NCBI GenBank assembly: GCA_014728435.1
Contig: WJLP01000057.1
Location: 1 to 26,005, forward strand
Source: Candidatus Uhrbacteria bacterium
GTDB taxonomy: Bacteria; Patescibacteriota; Patescibacteriia; 2-12-FULL-60-25
Reading direction: 5' to 3'
DNA length: 26,005 nucleotides
A model generated the notes under the pieces. The model was not told the origin of the DNA, ran no database searches, and saw only the letters and a list, made by a program, of their open reading frames with translations. The stretch's first letter is position 1; each line of letters starts with the position of its first letter. The translations under genes were made by a program, and so were the position numbers. This document shows, piece after piece, positions 6,831 to 12,913 of this stretch.

Positions 6831-8486
6831 ATGAGTAATTTAAGCAGGCAATACAGGCCGCACACGTTCGCGGATATAAGCGGTCAATCCCAAGTCGTGG
6901 AAACTCTGCGCAGAGAAGTCGAACAAAGCAAACTTGGCCATGCTTATTTGTTTTCCGGCCCGCGCGGTGTTGGCAAGACCACGGCCGCCCGCATTTTTGC
7001 CAAAGCCATAAATTGCTCTGATCCGCAAAAAGGCGAACCCTGCTTAAAATGCGTTTCCTGCAAACGCATTGCCGAAGGCCAAGCCATAGACCTCATAGAA
7101 ATCGACGCGGCCTCGCATCGCGGTGTTGCCGAAGTGCAAGAATCCATCATCGACCATATCAAATATGTTCCTGCCAACTTAAAATACAAAGTATACATCT
7201 TGGACGAAGCGCACATGCTCACTCCTCACGCTTGGAACGCTTTACTTAAAACCGTGGAAGAACCGCCCGAATACGCGATTTTCATCTTTGCCACAACCGA
7301 ACGCCACAAAGTCCCGGCAACCATCATCTCTCGCTGTCAGCGCTTCGAATTCTCAAGAATCGACCAGCAAGAAATCATCGCCAGACTAAAAATGCTCGCG
7401 GACAAAGAAAAAGCTAAAGTTGATGATGAAGTCTTGGCCACCATCGCAACCAAAACAGAAGGTTGCCTGCGTGACGCCGAAAACCTGCTGGGTCAGCTTT
7501 TTAGCTTGGGCGAGAAAAAGATAACCCCCCAAGTCGCGTCTATCGTCATACCTCCGTCGCAAACACCTTTCGCGGTCGAACTTTTGCAGTCGGCGCTTAA
7601 TCATGACGTTGAAACCATACTGGCCAAAATAGATGAACTGGAGGCCCAAGGAGCCTCTTTCATCCCGCTTTTTGATGATTTAATCACCTCTGCCCGCGAT
7701 TTGCTGATTGCCACAAACGTCCAAAAGCACAAAGAACAATTAGAGCAGGGGACGGAAGCTGATAAAAAGCTGGTTTCACTTATCGGCAAAGCCGATACCG
7801 CGCAGCTCGTCCAGACATCCCATATCCTGATGGAGCGTCGGCGCGAAGCCAAACACGGTATAGATCCTCGCTTCGCGCTCGAACTGGGACTGGTCGCTAT
7901 CACGACGCTCGAGCAGTCTCAAATCCCCCTAAATCCCCCTTTGCCAAGGGGGACCCCAAGCGACAGCCCCTCCTTGAGAAAGGAGGGGTATGGGGTGGAT
8001 TTCAGCCAACAAAAACAAACTAACAAGATTAAAGACGAAGGAATAAAGATAAAGGATGAGCCATTAAAAACCGCCGCTGTTAAATCACTGGAAGTATTCG
8101 ACGAACCTCCGGCTGATGACAGTAAAAGCAGAGTTCAGAATTCGGAGTTCGGAGTTCGCGTTGAAGATGTACAGCGCATCTGGCCCAAATTTTTACAAGA
8201 ATTCGAAGACCAAAAATCACTGCTGTTCATCCTCAAACCCTGCCAAGTGGTCAATGTAAAAAACAATTGCGTTAGCCTCAAACTGGAATTTGCTTATCAC
8301 AAAAAAAGCTTGGAGCAAGCGCAAAACAAGGCGATTATTGAGAATAAAATGGCCAAGCTTTTAGGTTTGGAAAAAATCTCCATCATCGCCGTCATGGACG
8401 AAGTCGTCGCCGACGAACCGGCTCACACCCCTGTTAAAGACACTGCCAATAAAATTATCGATGTGTTTGGCGGGGAGTTAATGTAG
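6831..8486 (+). CDS. dnaX: DNA polymerase III subunit tau/gamma
   Basis: AAA+ clamp-loader ATPase of the replisome, 551 residues. The N-terminal AAA+ module starts RQYRPHTFADISGQ. Walker A is GPRGVGKT (43-50). A zinc finger has Cys at about 62, 71, 74 and 77. Walker B is DEAH (125-128), followed by the sensor/arginine-finger region ATTERHKVPATIISRCQRF. A lid and helical collar domain (to about 360) follows. A low-complexity linker then carries a double-hairpin DNA repeat translated in frame (about residues 364-391), and a second short repeat at about 434-443. The C-terminal domain (VQRIWPKFLQEFEDQKSLLFI onward) is the usual tau-like tail. No gamma-type frameshift site was recognised. It is transcribed alone from a near-leaderless promoter. 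Confidence 0.95.
   Translation: MSNLSRQYRPHTFADISGQSQVVETLRREVEQSKLGHAYLFSGPRGVGKTTAARIFAKAINCSDPQKGEPCLKCVSCKRIAEGQAIDLIEIDAASHRGVAEVQESIIDHIKYVPANLKYKVYILDEAHMLTPHAWNALLKTVEEPPEYAIFIFATTERHKVPATIISRCQRFEFSRIDQQEIIARLKMLADKEKAKVDDEVLATIATKTEGCLRDAENLLGQLFSLGEKKITPQVASIVIPPSQTPFAVELLQSALNHDVETILAKIDELEAQGASFIPLFDDLITSARDLLIATNVQKHKEQLEQGTEADKKLVSLIGKADTAQLVQTSHILMERRREAKHGIDPRFALELGLVAITTLEQSQIPLNPPLPRGTPSDSPSLRKEGYGVDFSQQKQTNKIKDEGIKIKDEPLKTAAVKSLEVFDEPPADDSKSRVQNSEFGVRVEDVQRIWPKFLQEFEDQKSLLFILKPCQVVNVKNNCVSLKLEFAYHKKSLEQAQNKAIIENKMAKLLGLEKISIIAVMDEVVADEPAHTPVKDTANKIIDVFGGELM
7919..8002. repeat. double-hairpin palindromic repeat inserted in frame within dnaX
   Basis: The segment has two strong hairpins: CCCCCTT-TGCC-AAGGGGG (starting near 7936) and CCCCTCCTT-GAGA-AAGGAGGGG (starting near 7967). 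Imperfect terminal inverted repeats flank them (AAATCCCCC on the left, GGTGGATTT on the right). This architecture is typical of non-autonomous REP/MITE-like elements. It is translated as NPPLPRGT...SPSLRKEGYG within the linker of DnaX without breaking the frame. Confidence 0.75.
8133..8158. repeat. GTTCGGA-type short repeat in dnaX, shared with 24839-24856 and cysS
   Basis: GTTCAGAATTCGGAGTTC (8133-8150) is the exact reverse complement of 24839-24856. The core TCGGAGTTCG occurs twice here, overlapping (8142-8151 and 8149-8158), and its reverse complement CGAACTCCGA lies in cysS at 815-824. It is in frame within the DnaX linker. Confidence 0.65.
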
Positions 8487-8492
8487 TAGTAT

Positions 8493-8543
8493 AAATCCAT
8501 AGCAACAAGGGGACCCCGCCTTTGGCGGTGGTTGGTGGTATTT
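8493..8543. repeat. imperfect palindrome after dnaX
   Basis: A CCGCC-TTT-GGCGG hairpin lies between outer ATAAAT and ATTTAT arms, directly after the dnaX stop. It resembles a small REP-like element more than a terminator, because no T-run follows the GC stem. Confidence 0.4.
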
Positions 8544-8581
8544 ATTACGGCAAACGTGATTAAACGCAATTTGGTTATTCT

Positions 8582-8604
8582 AAAATCCGCAATTAGCGGA
8601 TTTT
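8582..8604. terminator. bidirectional-type intrinsic terminator after dnaX
   Basis: AAAATCCGC (8582-8590), loop AATTA and GCGGATTTT (8596-8604) form a perfect 9-bp stem bordered by A and T runs. It could end dnaX transcription on the plus strand, and readthrough from the tRNA on the minus strand. Confidence 0.65.
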
Positions 8605-8608
8605 AGCG

Positions 8609-8625
8609 TGGTTCCGGGGCAGGGA
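8609..8625. repeat. 17-bp copy of the tRNA-Gln 3' end
   Basis: TGGTTCCGGGGCAGGGA is identical to 8755-8771, which is the CCA end and acceptor stem/T-arm edge of the tRNA-Gln gene, in the same orientation 146 bp away. After base 17 the sequences diverge completely. It resembles the direct repeats left by integration at tRNA genes, or a fragment of a deleted second tRNA. Confidence 0.6.
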
Positions 8626-8647
8626 GTCTCACATCGCTATGCTCTTT

Positions 8648-8720
8648 AAAACCCATCGGTTTTAATATTTCCGCCAACGGGAAACCTAGGTTTCCCAACG
8701 CCCTTCCTTGTTCGAATCCC
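8648..8720. repeat. palindromes and an inverted tRNA T-loop fragment
   Basis: Three structures lie between the two tRNA-end copies. There is a hairpin AAAACC-CATC-GGTTTT (8648-8663), a perfect 18-bp palindrome GGGAAACCTAGGTTTCCC (8679-8696), and GTTCGAATCCC (8710-8720). The last is the inverted copy of the T-loop of the adjacent tRNA-Gln (8768-8778). No coding potential is evident here. Confidence 0.5.
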
Positions 8721-8725
8721 AATAG

Positions 8726-8749
8726 AAAAACCCCTTGTTAAAGGAGTTT
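8726..8749 (-). terminator. terminator of tRNA-Gln
   Basis: Read on the minus strand, AAACTCCTT and AAGGGGTTT pair (one G-T wobble) around a TAAC loop and end in five T. It lies 5 nt beyond the CCA end of the tRNA. Confidence 0.65.
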
Positions 8750-8754
8750 AATTT

Positions 8755-8828
8755 TGGTTCCGGGGCAGGGATTCGAACCCCGATAGACAGATTCAGAGTC
8801 TGCAGTCCTACCATTAGACGACCCCGGA
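8755..8828 (-). tRNA. tRNA-Gln (anticodon CUG), CCA encoded
   Basis: The minus strand folds as a full cloverleaf. The acceptor stem is TCCGGGG/CCCCGGA, the discriminator is A and the CCA is encoded. The D-arm contains TCTAATGGTAGGAC. The anticodon stem GCAGA/TCTGT carries loop CTCTGAA, giving anticodon CTG, which reads CAG. The T-arm is CGGGGTTCGAATCCCTG. It has its own promoter and terminator. A 17-bp copy of its 3' end lies downstream at 8609. Confidence 0.95.
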
Positions 8829-8838
8829 TTGTGCGCCC

Positions 8839-8867
8839 ATAATAATAAAAAGCTTCAAACAAGTCAA
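8839..8867 (-). promoter_or_regulatory. promoter of tRNA-Gln
   Basis: On the minus strand TTGACT (8862-8867), a 17-bp spacer and TATTAT (8839-8844) end 10 nt before the first tRNA base. This gives a short 5' leader. Confidence 0.7.
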
Positions 8868-9026
8868 TTATCAACTTATTTTCAACCTCGGCATATCAAA
8901 ACTATATTGGTATTGTCTAGTTCTCGCAAGAGAGTTATCATATTCATACTTCTTTTAATCTTAATCTAAGCCCTGGAATCTGGAATACAGACGGAAACTG
9001 GGGGCTAAAAGCTATTTGTTATTTAT

Positions 9027-9719
9027 ATGAAGAAACCTTTTTATCTATTTTTACTCGGATTCGCTCTAGTCACTTTGGCCGGAGGGTGTATTGAATATGA
9101 AGTTATTGGTGAAAACGGAGAAGATAATCAATTGGATGCCGAACCCATGGTCGTTTCCGACACTGAATTACCTTCCGCCACATCTTCCGAAGACGTAGCA
9201 ATCGGAGGCGGCAGAGATGGTCATGGCTGTTTAGTTGGAGCCGGATATCAGTACTGCCCATCCAAGGAAAAATGCGTACGTGATTGGGAAGAAGATTGCG
9301 CGGAAATCGATGAAAGCGGTTTAACGCAAACTTTTGACACGGAAGACGAAAATCTTGCCGCTTCCGGCACTATTAGCTACATCAAAGCATCAGACCATTA
9401 CAAGCAAAACAACGGCAGCCAAATCTATGTTACAAACTTAAATGCCAATGATTGCGACGGTTGTTATGATGTAACCGTTAATTATAAAGCCAACGTTAAC
9501 GATAATGTTTTACGCATGACCGCTACGGTAAGCATGGAAGACTGGAACGTAACAGACATCAGCCTGGAAGAAGTTCCCATTCAAGAACGCACAGCCAATG
9601 AATGCGTTGATGTGGGCGGCCGCGTTGTTGATACAACCGAAGACGGCGCTTGCAACTATCAAGAAGCCTTCATCGGCAATATTTCCGACCGCGACCAACC
9701 AAACATTTGCTGTAAATAA
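9027..9719 (+). CDS. Cys-rich lipoprotein, unknown function
   Basis: A 230-residue exported lipoprotein. The N-terminus MKKPFYLFLLGFALVTLAGGC is a lipoprotein signal with lipobox LAGGC (Cys21), so the mature protein should be lipid-anchored on the cell surface. An acidic spacer follows. A compact Cys module near residues 65-90 reads GCLVGAGYQYCPSKEKCVRDW, followed by EEDC. I have seen GCL-x-GY-x-WC-type modules in exported proteins but cannot name the family. The C-terminal part has a second Cys cluster (NDCDGCYD) and ends ANECVDVGG...ACNYQEA...NICCK, resembling a repeated small disulfide domain. No Shine-Dalgarno is seen; the start follows an AT-rich stretch. The disulfides fit an extracytoplasmic site. 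Function is unknown. Confidence 0.8.
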   Translation: MKKPFYLFLLGFALVTLAGGCIEYEVIGENGEDNQLDAEPMVVSDTELPSATSSEDVAIGGGRDGHGCLVGAGYQYCPSKEKCVRDWEEDCAEIDESGLTQTFDTEDENLAASGTISYIKASDHYKQNNGSQIYVTNLNANDCDGCYDVTVNYKANVNDNVLRMTATVSMEDWNVTDISLEEVPIQERTANECVDVGGRVVDTTEDGACNYQEAFIGNISDRDQPNICCK

Positions 9720-9802
9720 CTTATTGATTAAGGATTCAGACCCGGGGATTAAGTATTTATCCCGCAGATTTTAGCATTGATTTGTGTGAATAAAATGAAC
9801 TC

Positions 9803-10390
9803 ATGAACTTCTTAGCACTTCTTAGTGCTCTTGCAACTATGCTTGGAGGGGCATTCGCCAACTCACCGGCCGTGGCCGAGCCTGATTTTGCTTGGCCGCT
9901 CGATAATGCCGAAAATCGCCCCATGCTTCTTGATTTTGGAATGTATGTAACGCCCGATCCCGAGCAAAATCCAATTGACCCGCCCGAACGCTGGACCGGT
10001 TATCACGCGGCGCAAGATATCGAAATCTTTCCCGATGAAATAGATAAAGATGTACCAGTTAAGGCCGCCTGCGACGGCAAGGTAATCTTTAAAGGCGAAG
10101 TCAACGGTTACGGAGGCGCACTTGTTCAAGCTTGTAGTTTGAACATGGAAACGGTCACTGTCTTATACGGTCACATCGATCCCGGTCGCATCGAAGCTGA
10201 AATGGATCAACAACTCAAAGCGGGTGAGAGGATCGGATTCTTGGGCGACCATAAAACCAAAGGCGCCGGCTATAACCGCAAACATCTGCACTTCCAGATC
10301 CACCGCGGTCCGGAAATTGTACTTAGCGGCTATGTCCATCGCACGGAAAGTCTAAACTCGTATATTGATCCCGTTGAAGTGATTAATTAA
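9803..10390 (+). CDS. M23-family peptidase (LytM-like)
   Basis: A 195-residue exported zinc peptidase-like protein that would cleave peptidoglycan cross-bridges, or act as a regulator of amidases. Residues 1-25 form a signal peptide ending SPAVA. The M23 core has the first ligand pair in GYHAAQDIEI (H68, D72), YGHID (H124), and the HLH triad HLHFQIHRG (H161, H163). The zinc ligands (H, D, H) and catalytic His are therefore present, so an active enzyme is plausible. It consists essentially of the catalytic domain, with no LysM or coiled-coil region. The ATG at 9803 lies 6 nt after TAAAAT, a possible -10 box; the alternative ATG at 9794 stops at once. It lies in a run of envelope genes. Confidence 0.88.
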   Translation: MNFLALLSALATMLGGAFANSPAVAEPDFAWPLDNAENRPMLLDFGMYVTPDPEQNPIDPPERWTGYHAAQDIEIFPDEIDKDVPVKAACDGKVIFKGEVNGYGGALVQACSLNMETVTVLYGHIDPGRIEAEMDQQLKAGERIGFLGDHKTKGAGYNRKHLHFQIHRGPEIVLSGYVHRTESLNSYIDPVEVIN

Positions 10391-10401
10391 ACAAATAAAA
10401 A

Positions 10402-10415
10402 ACTCCCGAAGGAGT
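10402..10415 (-). terminator. terminator of the 10417 gene
   Basis: On the minus strand ACTCC-TTCG-GGAGT, a UUCG-tetraloop hairpin, is followed by a run of T. It starts 1 nt after the stop codon of the minus-strand gene. Confidence 0.8.
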
Positions 10416-10416
10416 A

Positions 10417-10767
10417 TTAGACCTCTAAAGAGATTGTTACGGCCCGTCGCAGCTGTTCCATCGCTTCCTCGCAACGGTCCTCATCAATAATTTGCCAGAA
10501 CCTAACAATCGGAGTCTCAGTGTACGGATCCGTTCTAATTGTAATCAAAAGAGCGCATTCTTCCGCATCCATGCATTTAAACATGCTTTGCGGGATGTCT
10601 TCATAGCCTTGACCCTCTATGAGGATATACATCATTTTTAGAAAGTAACAAACCAACTCTTTGTCCGCCGCCGGATCAACAAAGTATTTCATAACTCCGG
10701 GCAAACTTTTTGTGTAAGGCAAACCGTATCGGCCTATTGGTTTGGTTACGATATAGCAATCTGTCAC
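10417..10767 (-). CDS. small unknown protein, self-contained gene unit
   Basis: A 116-residue soluble protein that I do not recognise. It starts with GTG, chosen because a strong AGGAGG lies 5 nt upstream. The sequence is mixed alpha/beta: TKPIGRYGLPYTKSLPG near the N-terminus, a likely helix KELVCYFLKMMYILIEG, a strand-like CALLITIRTD, and a C-terminal helix CEEAMEQLRRAVTI. There is no signal peptide. It has its own promoter and an immediately following terminator, and it lies opposite to all neighbours. This unit organisation is shared with the genes at 22797, 24057, 24492 and 25473. It may be an acquired single-gene cassette. Confidence 0.75.
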   Translation of the reverse strand: MTDCYIVTKPIGRYGLPYTKSLPGVMKYFVDPAADKELVCYFLKMMYILIEGQGYEDIPQSMFKCMDAEECALLITIRTDPYTETPIVRFWQIIDEDRCEEAMEQLRRAVTISLEV

Positions 10768-10796
10768 TTCCGCCTCCTCTCAAGGGTGCTTAATAT

Positions 10797-10824
10797 AGAC
10801 TACCGTTATTTTTAGACTTGTCAA
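10797..10824 (-). promoter_or_regulatory. promoter of the 10417 gene
   Basis: On the minus strand TTGACA (10819-10824), a 16-bp spacer and TAGTCT (10797-10802). This leaves a leader of roughly 25 nt with an AGGAGG ribosome-binding site before the GTG. Confidence 0.6.
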
Positions 10825-10910
10825 CTGGCTTCACGTAAGCCTCGTACCTTGCAAAAAAACACCATTTATACATTTTTTAAACGTTTCAACGATTATTTGT
10901 TTGATCGAAT

Positions 10911-10939
10911 TTGTATCTTGTTTGGATTTTGGGTAAGAT
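10911..10939 (+). promoter_or_regulatory. promoter of the guanylate-kinase-like gene, leaderless type
   Basis: TTGTAT (10911-10916), a 17-bp spacer and TAAGAT (10934-10939) lie before this gene. The ATG at 10949 follows after 9 nt, exactly as in cysS and metG. Confidence 0.6.
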
Positions 10940-10948
10940 TTGTCTTAT

Positions 10949-11470
10949 ATGCATCCAATAATCGGCTTGGTTGCCCCAAGCGGCGCCGGCAAATCCACGC
11001 TCATCATGGAATGCCTGCAAAGATACCCCAAACTCGCTATCGTCAAATCTTTCACCACGCGTCCTCGCCGCGGCATTGATGACGATTTTTTCTACGAATT
11101 CATAACCGAAGATGAACTGCGCGAAAAAGAAGATCAAGGTGTTTTAACCCATATTTCGGAATACGCGGGCAACTATTATACCAACGACAAAAAATATTTG
11201 GACAATCTTCTCAAAGATAAAGTCGGTATGGCGGCACTGGTAGAATCCGGCGTAAAATTTCTACGTGAATCCGGATACAAAGTTTATGTAGTAAAAATCC
11301 ATCCCGAAGGGCATAAAGAATCGGGAGATGTAAAACGTCTCATAGCCGATAAAGAGCGGCAAACCAAAAGCCTCGAGGCTGATCTGGAAATTGTTAATTC
11401 ACATCAACCCGGGGGTAAAAGCAAGGCCATCGATGAGATGTGCAAGTTTATTGATACGGTCATTTCTTGA
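10949..11470 (+). CDS. guanylate-kinase-like P-loop protein
   Basis: A 173-residue cytoplasmic P-loop kinase, probably making GDP from GMP. It begins MHPIIGLVAPSGAGKSTLI, where GPSGxGKS is the family Walker A. KSFTTRPRRGIDD matches the GMP-binding S-x-TTR-x-x-R-x-G-E/D motif, and HISEYAGNYYTNDKKYLD corresponds to the GNYYGT region. The C-terminal ADLEIVN matches the usual DYVIVND-like end. It is shorter than typical Gmk (about 200), and the G of GNYYGT is replaced, so another nucleotide-kinase role is possible. The ATG at 10949 is preferred over TTG 10940 because it lies 9 nt after TAAGAT, the same spacing as in cysS. The next gene follows by 47 nt. Confidence 0.75.
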   Translation: MHPIIGLVAPSGAGKSTLIMECLQRYPKLAIVKSFTTRPRRGIDDDFFYEFITEDELREKEDQGVLTHISEYAGNYYTNDKKYLDNLLKDKVGMAALVESGVKFLRESGYKVYVVKIHPEGHKESGDVKRLIADKERQTKSLEADLEIVNSHQPGGKSKAIDEMCKFIDTVIS

Positions 11471-11517
11471 CAAAAGGCCACATTTCTTAGACATTATTAA
11501 AACGCAAGGAGGTAAAG

Positions 11518-12039
11518 ATGCGGCACTATTTTACACCTTTATTCGCGTTGTTCTTTTTAGGTTGCGCGGGCATCGCCAAGCAAGGTCAGCCGGCAAGTCC
11601 GGCACCCGAGCCCGTTGCCAAACGGTCGGTTAAGCGTAAAACCGGCAAAGTGGTTTGGGTCGAAGTTGCTTCGGGTAATCATTTCTGGAAAACACTCAAG
11701 AGCAGCGATAAAAATGTGGCGTTAATCGGCACCGAGATTTGCCCTCCTTGCAAATTGGCTAAAGCTTGGTGGGAAGAACAGATCGCACCGCCCGGCTGGC
11801 AATTCGTATATTGGCAACTCACAAATACGGACGATTATCTGACACGCTCATTTAAGCAAATCTTTCTCAAACTGGAGCAAAAGGATAACCTGACATTGCC
11901 GTATCTGAGCATCATCGAGGGTGTGGGAGACCCGCAACGTGAGAAAAAAATAACCGAAACTTTCAGCTCGTTTACGAATTGCACTGTTGGCGCCAACAAA
12001 TTTCTGCTCATGCATCCGCAGGGCACCGTCTATTTCTGA
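11518..12039 (+). CDS. thioredoxin-like lipoprotein with CPPC
   Basis: A 173-residue exported protein. The N-terminus MRHYFTPLFALFFLGCAGIA is a lipoprotein signal (FLGC, Cys16), followed by a Pro/Ala/Lys-rich linker to about residue 45. The domain then reads VVWVEVASGNHFWKTLKSSDKNVALIGTEICPPCKLAKAWWEE. ALIGTEICPPCKLAK is a thioredoxin active-site-like strand and helix with C75-P-P-C78. LTLPYLSIIE could be the cis-Pro region. A thiol-disulfide role at the cell surface is likely; the divergent remainder prevents a family name. The start has a strong AAGGAGGT 5 nt upstream, unlike the core genes. A TTGACA overlaps the end of the previous gene, and a strong terminator follows directly, so it resembles the other cassette-like units. 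Confidence 0.8.
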   Translation: MRHYFTPLFALFFLGCAGIAKQGQPASPAPEPVAKRSVKRKTGKVVWVEVASGNHFWKTLKSSDKNVALIGTEICPPCKLAKAWWEEQIAPPGWQFVYWQLTNTDDYLTRSFKQIFLKLEQKDNLTLPYLSIIEGVGDPQREKKITETFSSFTNCTVGANKFLLMHPQGTVYF

Positions 12040-12041
12040 TT

Positions 12042-12061
12042 CCGCATTATGCGGTTTTTTT
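12042..12061 (+). terminator. terminator of the 11518 gene
   Basis: CCGCA-TTA-TGCGG followed by seven T, starting 2 nt after the stop codon. Confidence 0.85.
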
Positions 12062-12067
12062 GTACTC

Positions 12068-12096
12068 TTGTGAGTTGTTAGTTATCAGTTTATAGT
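12068..12096 (+). promoter_or_regulatory. xth promoter, leaderless type
   Basis: TTGTGA (12068-12073), a 17-bp spacer and TATAGT (12091-12096) are followed after 8 nt by the ATG at 12105. There is no Shine-Dalgarno. Confidence 0.65.
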
Positions 12097-12104
12097 TACT
12101 GCAT

Positions 12105-12878
12105 ATGATTACGATGTTGTCCTGGAACGTAAACGGGTTACGCGCGGCAGTTAAAAAAGGTTTTTTAAATTGGATGAACAAATCTGGGGCAGATATTATT
12201 TGCCTTCAAGAAACCAAAATTTCCTCACCCGATCAACTTCCTCACGAAGTATTACACCCGGATGGTTACTCGGTCTGCTGGAACTGCGCAACAGAAAAAA
12301 AAGGTTATAGCGGAGTAACAATCTTTAGTAAATCAGAACCTAAAGAGTGGATCACTCAGTTCTCATACCCGATTCTTAACAAAGAGGGTAGAGTCATCGG
12401 AGCGGATTATGAAGATTTCATCCTCTTTAACGTCTATTTCCCAAACGGCGGCATGGGTCCGCATCGCTTGGAATATAAAATGAAATTTTATGATGCTTTT
12501 TTTAAGATGATCAACTCTTACAAGCAAAAAAGCAAAAAAGTCATCTTTTGCGGAGATGTGAACACGGCTCACGATGAGATAGATCTTGCGCGCCCCAAAG
12601 CCAATGAAAACAATACCGGTTTTTTACCCATGGAACGCGCCTGGATCGACAAAGTCATCCAAGCAGGGTTTATCGATACCTTCCGCCACTTCCATCCCCA
12701 AACCGTGCGCTATTCTTATTGGGACATGAAAACGCGCGCACGTGATAGAAACGTCGGCTGGCGTATCGATTATTTCTTTGCAGATAAATCGCTTGAGCCA
12801 AAGCTAAAAGATGCATTTATTCTCCCCGATGTGACGGGGTCTGATCACTGCCCTGTAGGCCTCACGCTAAATAATTAA
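12105..12878 (+). CDS. xth: exodeoxyribonuclease III / AP endonuclease
   Basis: A 257-residue base-excision-repair enzyme that incises abasic sites and trims 3' ends, of the exonuclease III/ExoA family. All hallmark motifs are present: SWNVNGLRA at the N-terminus, LQETK (E36), FNVYFPNG, GDVNTAH (D151 and N153), GWRIDYFF, and the C-terminal GSDHCPV (D247, H248). Length is normal and no extra domain is present, so this is a complete functional enzyme. The first ATG (MITMLSWNVN) is chosen because it lies 8 nt downstream of TATAGT, as in other leaderless-type genes. It is transcribed separately from the upstream thioredoxin-like gene by an intervening terminator. Confidence 0.95.
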   Translation: MITMLSWNVNGLRAAVKKGFLNWMNKSGADIICLQETKISSPDQLPHEVLHPDGYSVCWNCATEKKGYSGVTIFSKSEPKEWITQFSYPILNKEGRVIGADYEDFILFNVYFPNGGMGPHRLEYKMKFYDAFFKMINSYKQKSKKVIFCGDVNTAHDEIDLARPKANENNTGFLPMERAWIDKVIQAGFIDTFRHFHPQTVRYSYWDMKTRARDRNVGWRIDYFFADKSLEPKLKDAFILPDVTGSDHCPVGLTLNN

Positions 12879-12913
12879 TTCATAATTTGTAATTCATAAT
12901 TTTTAAAAAATAT

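Noticed and set aside
8295..8310. A-run (AAAAAAAG) in dnaX as a programmed frameshift site for a gamma subunit
   Set aside because: The phase is A AAA AAA GC relative to the reading frame, not A AAA AAG, and it lies in the tail domain, too late for a gamma-type product.
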